The position numbers and the translations under genes are program-made. DNA of 40,191 bases from Pelotomaculum sp. UBA1371 (GTDB taxonomy: Bacteria; Bacillota; Desulfotomaculia; Desulfotomaculales; Pelotomaculaceae), in NCBI GenBank assembly GCA_002305915.1, contig DBRJ01000065.1, positions 1 to 40,191 of the forward strand. Direction: 5' to 3'. The notes under the pieces are model-generated. The model searched no databases. It worked only from the letters and a program-made list of their open reading frames with translations, and was not told where the DNA came from. Below, one piece after another: positions 17,777 to 24,234 of this stretch (positions within the stretch are counted from its first letter, which is position 1; each line of letters begins with the position of its first letter).

Positions 17777-17821
17777 AAAAACACCTCCCCGGAACAGTTT
17801 TTGAATAAATTCCTTGGACCT

Positions 17822-18619
17822 CTATTCTGAACCCGTAAGGCCCGGAGCCCGTTGACACCGGCAGGCGCGATCCACATCGATCCAGGTCACTGCCTGCATA
17901 ATCAGCTTGCGGATGTTTTCACCATTTTGCAGCATCATATCCACCACTTCCTGGTGGGTAAGCCTGGTGGGCGAAATACCTGCAGCATAGTTGGTGACCA
18001 TGGCAATGGTAGCGTAGCACATCCCGGCTTCCCGGGCCAGCGTAGCCTCCGGAACGCTGGTCATGCCTACCAGGTCGCCGCCCAGCAGGCGGTACATTTT
18101 AATCTCAGCAGGCGTTTCAAAACGCGGCCCTTCAGTGCAGACATATGTTCCAGCGGGATGCGCAGAAAAACCAAGGCTTTTTGAGGCCTGCAGGAGAATC
18201 TCTCGCAGCTCCGGGCAGTAGGGCTCGGTCATGTCCAGGTGGACCACACCGCTGGCACCGCCTTCAAAGAAGGTTTGCTGGCGGGCTTTTGTGAAATCCA
18301 GAAATTGATCAACAAAAATAAAGTGACCGGGCTGCATGGACGGGTTTAAAGAACCCACGGCTGCTGTGGCAATTACACTCTTAACCCCAAGTTTCTTTAA
18401 TGCCGCAATATTGGCGCGGTAGTTGACCAGGTGCGGCGGGACGGAATGATCCTCCCTGTGACGGTTCATAAAGGCCAGGGGTTTACCCCGGTAGTTGCCG
18501 ACACTGAGTTGAACATCACCATAGGGTGTGTTCACTGTTTCATCACGGACATTTGTCATAATATTAGGGTCATAGACCCCGGTTCCAGCGATAACGGCAA
18601 TTCTTACGTCTACAGCCAT
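17822..18619 (-). CDS. mtnP: Methylthio-nucleoside phosphorylase, predicted methylthioinosine type
   Basis: Trimeric PNP/MTAP-family phosphorylase, 265 residues. Seen: phosphate and ribose motifs NRHREDHSVPPHLVNYRANI, AVGSLNP and TEGPRFETPAEI. Human MTAP uses two aspartates in TDYD to read the amino-purine; here the motif is TNYA (Asn210, Ala212), as expected for a 6-oxopurine enzyme such as methylthioinosine phosphorylase. With mtaD in the same operon this supports MTA -> MTI -> hypoxanthine + methylthioribose-1-P. First gene of the operon; ATG at 18619 follows GGGG. The last 15 residues (CRCQRAPGLTGSE) are an unusual Cys-containing tail. Confidence 0.9.
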   Translation of the reverse strand: MAVDVRIAVIAGTGVYDPNIMTNVRDETVNTPYGDVQLSVGNYRGKPLAFMNRHREDHSVPPHLVNYRANIAALKKLGVKSVIATAAVGSLNPSMQPGHFIFVDQFLDFTKARQQTFFEGGASGVVHLDMTEPYCPELREILLQASKSLGFSAHPAGTYVCTEGPRFETPAEIKMYRLLGGDLVGMTSVPEATLAREAGMCYATIAMVTNYAAGISPTRLTHQEVVDMMLQNGENIRKLIMQAVTWIDVDRACRCQRAPGLTGSE

Positions 18620-18725
18620 TACGACATCCCCTTGATTGAATTATTTTTTTGCTTATTTTGGATCTTTCCTAGTTATTCGCCTTTTCCAACATTCATTCCT
18701 CTTATAAAAACGTTAGACTTAGCTA

Positions 18726-19004
18726 TTATTCTGACATAAGCCCGCCAGCAAGCCTCTTGAAGGCGACATTCATGTCATAATGACAGCAGGGACAGGCAAA
18801 AAGATGAACGCAAGTATCCTGGTCATAACACCGGTACCCGTCTTCATAGAGATCCTGCTCCAGGTAGGCGCTGTAATTATCGTAATAATCCTGGAGCAAA
18901 CCCGCGTCAAACATCGTCCTGCCGCATTGGGGACAAATTTTTTGAACTGAGGCCAGCCCGTTGCAAACCGGACAAACAGGCAAAGCCCGCACCTCCCGTC
19001 GCAT
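18726..19004 (-). CDS. Small zinc-ribbon protein, function unknown
   Basis: Up to 92 residues with four CxxC-like pairs: CPVC and CPQC near the N-terminus, then CHLF-type spacing and CPCC near the end, i.e. two probable zinc ribbons around an acidic, tyrosine-rich middle (DYYDNYSAYLEQDLYEDGY). I do not recognise the family. The ATG at 19004 has a weak site, whereas GGGAGG is spaced eight bases before an in-frame TTG at 18983, which may be the true start (85 residues). It lies 106 bases upstream of mtnP on the same strand and could be co-transcribed with the salvage operon, but nothing shows a functional link. Confidence 0.7.
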   Translation of the reverse strand: MRREVRALPVCPVCNGLASVQKICPQCGRTMFDAGLLQDYYDNYSAYLEQDLYEDGYRCYDQDTCVHLFACPCCHYDMNVAFKRLAGGLMSE

Positions 19005-19447
19005 ATTGTTGCCTGTCTAAATTTAACCCTAAAAAATATTTTATAGTTTTTCCCGTTGAAGGAACGTTAACCCTTTGCCGGCTATATCGTCATAACTTTA
19101 TTTTTTGGCTAAGCGATAAAAACCGGACCCTGGCATCCTCATCATTTCCCGCGACCACCACGTATCCTGCGTAGGCTGCGGACTTCCCTCCCATCTTGCA
19201 GGGTAAGCAGGGAAGAAAAGAACTCCTGGCCGGCAAACCAGGGATTTTCAGACGGCTTTGCCTACGCCGGCCCGGCCCCTTGCCTGAGCGGGGCCGGCAG
19301 GCCAGGATCAACCTGTTCATTTAATTATTATCCCGGCGACCAGTTTAAGAAGAACCTGCCCTTAAAAGGCGGTTGTTTTTCTGTATTTATAAATTTTACT
19401 TTGAGAGGTTGGGAAAAATAATAACAAACAATTAGGAGAGTGGTTTT
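19005..19447. other. Gene-poor stretch with GC-rich hairpins upstream of ferritin-like genes
   Basis: An unexplained 440-base region. It contains a perfect stem CGGCCCC/GGGGCCG (19273-19279 with 19290-19296), extendable by a GGCC/GGCC pair, and a terminator-like hairpin at 19353-19380 on the plus strand. A 76-codon minus-strand frame (19090-19320) has no ribosome-binding site or family likeness and I do not call it. The region may be a long structured 5' leader or a non-coding RNA ending at 19380. Confidence 0.4.
19353..19380 (+). terminator. Terminator-like hairpin upstream of the ferritin-like pair
   Basis: AACC-T-GCC (19353-19360), loop CTTAAAA, then GGC-GGTT (19368-19374) followed by G and five T's: a 7-bp stem with one bulge plus a T-run. 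It lies 68 bases before the ATG at 19448 with no plus-strand gene ahead of it, so it would end an RNA of unknown origin or act as an attenuator. Confidence 0.5.
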
Positions 19448-19663
19448 ATGTCTTATAAACTCAAGCTGTCCCAGGGAGATCTGCTCAGCAATGCCCTAAA
19501 GGAGGCTCTGCTGCGGGAGGATCAGCGCCGGGCGCGGTACCTCCACATTTCCAAAAACTTCCGGGACAGGCGGCTTAAGCACCTTTTCGGAGAATTTGCC
19601 GGCATCTCGGCTGAGCGTTTGAAACAGCTGAATAACCTGATGAAACAACTCAACATCAAATGA
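19448..19663 (+). CDS. Short ferritin-like helical protein, ligands degenerate
   Basis: A 71-residue all-helical protein. The pattern (ALLREDQRRARYLHIS, then LFGEFAGISAERLKQL) follows the first helix pair of rubrerythrin/ferritin-like proteins, with Glu24 and Glu49/Glu56 retained but the usual ExxH reading ExxK (Glu56...Lys59). It is only half of a four-helix bundle, so it must dimerise or pair with the next gene, 48 bases downstream. Start ATG with AGGAGAG upstream. Function unknown; loss of the His suggests a structural rather than di-iron role. Confidence 0.65.
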   Translation: MSYKLKLSQGDLLSNALKEALLREDQRRARYLHISKNFRDRRLKHLFGEFAGISAERLKQLNNLMKQLNIK

Positions 19664-19669
19664 ATCAAA

Positions 19670-19696
19670 GGAAACAAGGGAAACCAGGGAAACAAA
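19670..19696 (+). repeat. Three tandem 9-base repeats (GGAAACnAn)
   Basis: GGAAACAAG, GGAAACCAG and GGAAACAAA stand head to tail with an exact 9-base period between the two ferritin-like genes, directly before the GGAGGAGG ribosome-binding site of the second. Confidence 0.85.
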
Positions 19697-19711
19697 GGAG
19701 GAGGTCAGCTT

Positions 19712-19936
19712 ATGGACGCCCTGAATTATCTTTACCTTGCGCTCGAGGACAAAATTGCCAACCAGAGTTTTTATAACCACTTTTCGGTTAGAATAACCAA
19801 CCCGGTGGTCAGGGAATTCTTTACCCGCCTGAGAGATGAGGAAATGGCCCATATTTCGGCCCTTCAAAAAGAAATCATCGCTATAGAAGCCAAACCGTTT
19901 CCAGTCAACATCATTTCCCCCAAATTTAAAGTATGA
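19712..19936 (+). CDS. Short ferritin-like (rubrerythrin-type) protein
   Basis: A 74-residue helical hairpin with YLYLALEDKIANQSFY (Glu12) and LRDEEMAHISALQKEI, giving EExxH (Glu43, Glu44, His47), the iron-ligand pattern of one half of a rubrerythrin-like di-iron site. Full ferritin-like domains are about 130-150 residues, so a dimer, or a heterodimer with the 71-residue neighbour, would be needed for a complete bundle. Strong GGAGGAGG site. Tail-to-tail with the FAD oxidoreductase at 19953. Spore-coat (CotF/CotJC-like) relatives are another possibility in a spore former. Confidence 0.7.
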   Translation: MDALNYLYLALEDKIANQSFYNHFSVRITNPVVREFFTRLRDEEMAHISALQKEIIAIEAKPFPVNIISPKFKV

Positions 19937-19952
19937 TCTGCCGGTTCCTTTT

Positions 19953-21071
19953 TCAGGGTTTCTTTTCCCAGCCCTCCCGTCCTGTTTCAATTTTTCTGTC
20001 CATCAGGGATCTGGCCCGTTCAACGATATCCAGAAGAACTGCCGAAGTCTTAATGAAGTCCAGATTGGTGTTGTAAACAAGCTGCTTAATCCCGGGGGTA
20101 GTTAACAAAGCCACCAGGTGATCAAAACCTTTATTGGTCAAACGATTCAGCTCCCTTCTTAAAGTTACAGAAAACTTGCTGTTGGCAACCAGTTGCCTAA
20201 GACAGCTCTCATAGTCCCGCCCCCCTGCTATGGAGCGGGCGGCCAAAACACCGCTGACGAGTCCGCTGTAAAGCGCGAATCCCAAAAAGGCTTCTAAAAA
20301 TCCGCCTGAATTACCCACAAAAAGAATATTCCCTACCTGATGCGGGTAAACATAACCGGAAACATGTTCCAGATCCCAGAGGGAAGCGACCCTGTAATCA
20401 AAACCTTCGATTTGCCAGAATTTTTTCCAGTAGTACCCCATTTCCTCTCTTTTGGCGTTGGACACGATCAGTACCAGGGAGGCGCTTTTCCGGTTGAAAG
20501 GTGTCAGATAAGCATAGCTGCTCCCGGCATATTCCGTGTTAAGCCACATCATCATCGCATTGGGATCAAAAGAACCCAGCACCGTCGAACCCATGACCCA
20601 GTTTAAGCTGACATCTTCCCAGCAGCCCAGGATTGATGTGATCTCACGGCCGCCGGTGGCAACAACCACATAATCATACTCCCGGGCCAGCTTCGTATAC
20701 TCAGCCCGGGTATTATAGTATACGGGTGATTTTACCTGTTTAAGCAACTGGTTTGATACCGCATTCTCAGACTGGCCTTTAAGCATAAGGTAGCCCAGAT
20801 TTCCATAAATGCTGCCTGTAACTTTGGGCGTGTGCATGGTTATTTTTTTTAAAACATTGGCAGGCTTTAATGAAATATGGTAGTTTTCTTTAAGATCCTT
20901 GAGTTGATCCTTGACAGGCCTGTGCAGTATCTGCAGGGCAACAGCCATATGAGCAAAGAGATCCCCCACCCGGCGTCGCTGTTCAAAAATATCCGGCATA
21001 ATACCATGCCGCTCCAGTTCATGAGCGCAGGCCAGGCCGGAAACTCCCGCTCCGATGATGGCGACTCGCAA
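19953..21071 (-). CDS. FAD-dependent oxidoreductase, geranylgeranyl-reductase-like, copy 1
   Basis: A 372-residue flavoprotein with an N-terminal FAD Rossmann motif VAIIGAGVSGLACAHELE, an acidic strand end (DIFEQRRRVGD), YDYVVVATGG in the middle and GNSGGFLEAFLGFALYSGLVSG where p-hydroxybenzoate-hydroxylase/geranylgeranyl-reductase relatives close over the pyrophosphate. The TTG at 21071 is preferred, with AAGGAG eight bases upstream; its paralogue at 21930 also starts at TTG-Arg-Val. Substrate unknown. It is probably downstream of the CBO0543 protein and the microprotein in one minus-strand transcript, after a 155-base gap holding two hairpins. The C-terminal GIKQLVYNTNLDFI is shared with copy 2. 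Confidence 0.82.
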   Translation of the reverse strand: MRVAIIGAGVSGLACAHELERHGIMPDIFEQRRRVGDLFAHMAVALQILHRPVKDQLKDLKENYHISLKPANVLKKITMHTPKVTGSIYGNLGYLMLKGQSENAVSNQLLKQVKSPVYYNTRAEYTKLAREYDYVVVATGGREITSILGCWEDVSLNWVMGSTVLGSFDPNAMMMWLNTEYAGSSYAYLTPFNRKSASLVLIVSNAKREEMGYYWKKFWQIEGFDYRVASLWDLEHVSGYVYPHQVGNILFVGNSGGFLEAFLGFALYSGLVSGVLAARSIAGGRDYESCLRQLVANSKFSVTLRRELNRLTNKGFDHLVALLTTPGIKQLVYNTNLDFIKTSAVLLDIVERARSLMDRKIETGREGWEKKP

Positions 21072-21153
21072 AGTCTTAACTCCTTTCAAACCCTATGTAA
21101 AATCCTCAAAACAAGCCCCAACAATTAAGAAGCAGACGGGAATCTCCAGAGAA

Positions 21154-21202
21154 CTGCCTTGAATAGTCAGGCAGGCCGCTCCTGCCGTAGTTTTCCGGCA
21201 GT
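21154..21202 (-). promoter_or_regulatory. Twin hairpins with the same stem core in the microprotein-FAD gap
   Basis: CTGCCT/AGGCAG (21154-21159 with 21169-21174) and CTGCCG/CGGCAG (21183-21188 with 21197-21202) stand eight bases apart. Because both use CTGCC/GGCAG, the outer arms can also pair with each other, giving alternative folds. There is no T-run, so processing or translational control is more likely than termination. Confidence 0.5.
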
Positions 21203-21225
21203 AAATCCAAATACCGGGAAAAACC

Positions 21226-21312
21226 TAGTCAAATCTGGACAGAATTTTGAACCAGATGTAAACGAGCACCCCTGTCAGTATTGTGAACACTGTAAAGGTA
21301 AACAAACTCAAG
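21226..21312 (-). CDS. 28-residue single-membrane-pass microprotein
   Basis: A small gene below usual annotation cut-offs. From the TTG at 21312 it reads MSLFTFTVFTILTGVLV, then YIWFKILSRFD and a TAG stop. Residues 3-22 form one hydrophobic span, followed by a positively charged KILSR end, so the C-terminus is predicted cytoplasmic. GGAGG lies ten bases before the TTG; an ATG inside that spacer is followed at once by a stop. It begins 30 bases after the CBO0543 gene on the same strand and is likely co-translated with it. It could be an accessory subunit of that membrane protein, as KdpF-type peptides are for their complexes; that is inference. Confidence 0.55.
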
Positions 21313-21342
21313 GCATTGTAACCTCCGTTTCAATGATCCAGC

Positions 21343-21789
21343 TCACTTACGGTTAAGACCCAGGGATTTCACCAGCCAGGTGTAGCTGGTCAAAACCAAA
21401 ATGTCTATAAAAACACTGGACTGGTGATTCCAGTTGATGTATTCCAGGGCTCCAGTTTTCAGGAACAGAAGCTCCTCCACAGAGAACAGAGCCGTAATAA
21501 CCAGGATATTGATGCCCTGCAGCAAAGGGGTATTTGGTAAAAACTGGGCTATCAGGATTCCCATGGTAAAAACTATGCCGAAGGTAAAGAAAACTGATGA
21601 ACCAAAAATGTGAAAATAACTGTGAACACGGTACAGGTTTAAATGCATGGCGCCGGCATCAACCAGCAATTGAATAGCACAAACAATAAAACCGCCCCAG
21701 ACTGTGTATTTGAACCTGAACCTGTCCGCCAGCATAAAAAAGATAATCCAGCCAACGATCATACTGATCAACCAGGAGTATTTATACAC
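21343..21789 (-). CDS. CBO0543-family integral membrane protein
   Basis: A 148-residue protein with about five membrane spans, a short polar RFRFKYTVWGG loop, a YRVHSYFHIFGSS segment and the C-terminal LEYINWNHQSSVFIDILVLT typical of the CBO0543 family, which is confined mostly to spore-forming Firmicutes and has no known function. Start is a GTG at 21789 with GGGAGG eleven bases upstream. It heads a minus-strand group with the microprotein and FAD oxidoreductase copy 1, and diverges from FAD copy 2 across 140 bases. Confidence 0.75.
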   Translation of the reverse strand: MYKYSWLISMIVGWIIFFMLADRFRFKYTVWGGFIVCAIQLLVDAGAMHLNLYRVHSYFHIFGSSVFFTFGIVFTMGILIAQFLPNTPLLQGINILVITALFSVEELLFLKTGALEYINWNHQSSVFIDILVLTSYTWLVKSLGLNRK

Positions 21790-21929
21790 AGAATATTTAC
21801 CCTCCCAATCCTTTAAGAAAAGCCGGGCCTCGCACAGGTATCGGAAATGTTCTATCTATTACGAATTAATGTTTCCCCTGCCGGTGAAAAATATAAGAAT
21901 AATAAATAAGTAAAGGGAGGAGATTACCT

Positions 21930-23027
21930 TTGCGGGTGGCCATTGTGGGCGCGGGGCCTGGAGGCCTGGCCTGTGCCCTGGAATTGGAACGGAGGGGGAT
22001 TTATCCGGATATCTTTGAGCGAAGCAACCGGGTGGGCCATCCTATCTCCAGGGTGGAGGTGCTGCTGCAGCTCTTTGAACGTCCTTTAAAGAATCAGCTT
22101 CACTACCTTTTGAAAAACTATGCCCTTGAATTTCAGCCGCTGTCGCCTCTCCGCAGGGTGGTCATGCATACTACCCGCCACAACGCCACGGTCAGGGGAA
22201 ACCTCGGCTTCCTGGTGGAAAGGGGTCAAAGCGAGGAAGCTATTGAGGTCCAGCTGTCCCGGAAATTGCGTACCAGGATCAAGTTTGACCTGGAAGCCGA
22301 TTACCGGGCCCTGGCCGGGGAGTACGATTTTGTTGTCGTTGCAGAAGGAAATCATCAGGCCGCCAGAGACCTGCATGTCCTGGAAACAAGCTTTGATGCC
22401 TGGGTCAAAGGAGCCATCGTGCTTGGCCGGTTCGCCCCTGACAGCTCGTCAATTTATTTCAACACTGACTATGCCGGACACGGTTTTGCCTGTCTGTCGC
22501 CCTTCAACCGGAACAGGGCAGCACTGCTGCTGATTGTACCAAAAGTTGCCCGCAGCCGGGTGAATGAATTATGGAATAGATTTATGCATATGGAAAATAT
22601 TAACTTTGAGATCGCTGAAAACTTTGAAATCTATCAGTCAACCGGGCTGACCTCTCGCCGGCAGTTGGATAATATCCTGCTGACCGGTACCAGCGGGGGT
22701 TTCACCGACAGTTTTCTCGGACTGGGGCTTTTTGCCGCGCTGGCCGGCGGCGCCCTGGCAGGACGGGCCATAGCAGAGGGACTGGATTACGAAAGATTAA
22801 CCGCGCCTTTAAGCATCCAGGCCGGGCGTATGGCGGTTTTTAGAAGGGCATTCAATACACTGGACAACAGTGATATCGACCGCCTGGTGAACGCTATTAC
22901 CCTGCCCGGTATTAAAAAGGTCATCTACAACACCAATTTTAATATCATCGGAATGCTCTACCCTTTTTTAGAGAAACGTTTTAGGAAACTCCACCCTTCT
23001 CTTCAATATTCCTCACCCAGGAAATAA
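21930..23027 (+). CDS. FAD-dependent oxidoreductase, geranylgeranyl-reductase-like, copy 2
   Basis: A 365-residue paralogue of the protein at 19953: VAIVGAGPGGLACALELE at the N-terminus, YDFVVVAEG, SPFNRNRAALLLIV and TSGGFTDSFLGLGLFAALAGG, and the shared ending LPGIKKVIYNTNFNII. TTG start with GGGAGGAG upstream. The two copies are clearly diverged, so the duplication is not recent. Its last 47 bases overlap the end of the convergent germination permease gene. The substrate is unknown; related flavoproteins reduce isoprenoid double bonds or hydroxylate aromatic rings. Confidence 0.82.
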   Translation: MRVAIVGAGPGGLACALELERRGIYPDIFERSNRVGHPISRVEVLLQLFERPLKNQLHYLLKNYALEFQPLSPLRRVVMHTTRHNATVRGNLGFLVERGQSEEAIEVQLSRKLRTRIKFDLEADYRALAGEYDFVVVAEGNHQAARDLHVLETSFDAWVKGAIVLGRFAPDSSSIYFNTDYAGHGFACLSPFNRNRAALLLIVPKVARSRVNELWNRFMHMENINFEIAENFEIYQSTGLTSRRQLDNILLTGTSGGFTDSFLGLGLFAALAGGALAGRAIAEGLDYERLTAPLSIQAGRMAVFRRAFNTLDNSDIDRLVNAITLPGIKKVIYNTNFNIIGMLYPFLEKRFRKLHPSLQYSSPRK

Positions 23028-24111
23028 CCAGGATAAAAAAGGGTATGACAAATTCAAAGAATAATAAAGTATAGACGAGGGAGTTGCCGATAAATTGGAT
23101 TACCTCGCCGGTGTTGTTAAACATGAGGTGCGATAAAGCAACGATAATTACGCCAAAGGGTAGAACCAGAGGTTTATAGTTCCTTAAACCGGCCCACTGG
23201 GCGGTGAGCAGGGCCAGCAGGTAGTGGGCAACGGCAATCCTGACCAGAATCCCGGCATACCATCCCAGCATAATTAAGATGTCGGATCTGGGCAAACCGG
23301 GTATTTGGATCTCCCTGGCCAGTTCGATAGCCGGCATCAAAAGCCTGGAAGTGGCCTCCAGACCGAACACCGGAATGGAAACAGTACCCGTCAGCAACGC
23401 CAGCCCCAGAAGAGGCAGAGTGATTGTAAAGGCCTTGAAGACCTGGTGCGGCTGCCGGATCAGGGGTAGGATATAGATCAGAATAAACCCTTCCAGCAAA
23501 TAAGCCATAAGGATTATGGCGCCTCTGGCGGGGGGCCCGTAACCGTATTCCAAAATCGGTAAATACTGGTCCAGTTTTGCCCCGGGGAGAACAGCCGCAG
23601 CGACAAATAATAATAAAAGGAGCCCTACCGGAAGCAGGATCCCGTTCACCCGGCCGATTACTTCCAGACCGTTCCAGACAAGATAAGCGGACAGGCCGAC
23701 ACCGATGATTCCAAAAATAACTTGCGGCGTGTGCGTAAAAAAGGCAATACTCATGATTTCCTCAAGTTCGCGGGCAGTTGTGGCTCCGATAACCAGGATT
23801 AAGAAGAGGTAGAGCAAGCCTACCAGCCGGCCGGCCCAGACACCGAGCACCATTTGAGAGTACTCAATGAAGCTTCGCCTGGGAAATCGCAGGGCAAGGG
23901 TAATAATAGTTAAAGCCACCGGGCTGGCCAGGATGACAGTAACAATAGCTGAAATCCAGCTGTCCCGTCCGGCCACAGCCGCAGTAATGGAGGGAACAAA
24001 AATATCTACTGTGGAAATAATGAAAGTGAAATACAGAATGGCCCCCTGAAATATGGTAATGTAGGCCGGTTCCAGCTGAAACAGGGGGAACATAGCCGTT
24101 TTTTTAGTCAT
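22981..24111 (-). CDS. GerAB-family spore germination permease, orphan
   Basis: A 376-residue membrane protein with about ten spans, of the APC-superfamily GerAB/GerKB/YndE type, the B subunit of nutrient germinant receptors in the spore inner membrane. Family-like features are the start LEPAYITIFQGAIL, FPRRSFIEYSQMVLG, and the spacing of the hydrophobic segments. Normally it is flanked by gerA and gerC subunit genes; neither is in this window, so it may pair with subunits elsewhere or do another job. ATG at 24111 with GGGAG upstream. Its 3' end overlaps FAD copy 2 by 47 bases, tail to tail. Confidence 0.85.
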   Translation of the reverse strand: MTKKTAMFPLFQLEPAYITIFQGAILYFTFIISTVDIFVPSITAAVAGRDSWISAIVTVILASPVALTIITLALRFPRRSFIEYSQMVLGVWAGRLVGLLYLFLILVIGATTARELEEIMSIAFFTHTPQVIFGIIGVGLSAYLVWNGLEVIGRVNGILLPVGLLLLLFVAAAVLPGAKLDQYLPILEYGYGPPARGAIILMAYLLEGFILIYILPLIRQPHQVFKAFTITLPLLGLALLTGTVSIPVFGLEATSRLLMPAIELAREIQIPGLPRSDILIMLGWYAGILVRIAVAHYLLALLTAQWAGLRNYKPLVLPFGVIIVALSHLMFNNTGEVIQFIGNSLVYTLLFFEFVIPFFILVISWVRNIEEKGGVS

Positions 24112-24183
24112 TAAAGATTTCTCCCGCAGTATTAGTACCTACAAGATTACTATTATTTACAACTGCCTGATTTTTATGTAAAT

Positions 24184-24201
24184 AAAAAAGGCCCTGCGGC
24201 C
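24184..24201 (-). terminator. Terminator after ftsY
   Basis: On the minus strand GGCC-GCAG-GGCC is followed by six T's. The stem is only four GC pairs, but it stands 34 bases after the ftsY stop and is the obvious end of that unit. Confidence 0.6.
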
Positions 24202-24234
24202 GTATGAGTTTTACTATCAATAAATTTTAATTTA

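Noticed and set aside
18620..18725. SAM or SAH riboswitch ahead of mtnP
   Set aside because: Only about 106 bases of AT-rich sequence without the stems of known SAM or SAH aptamers.
19130..19230. GGGAGGGAAGTCC on the minus strand resembling the RNase P RNA GAGGAAAGTCC motif
   Set aside because: The other conserved RNase P RNA elements (such as ACAGAAA and the P4 partner) are not found at the right distance; taken as chance.
19090..19320. 76-codon minus-strand frame (starts MNRLILACRP)
   Set aside because: No ribosome-binding site, composition like a random GC-rich frame, and it runs through the strong hairpin at 19273-19296; no family recognised.
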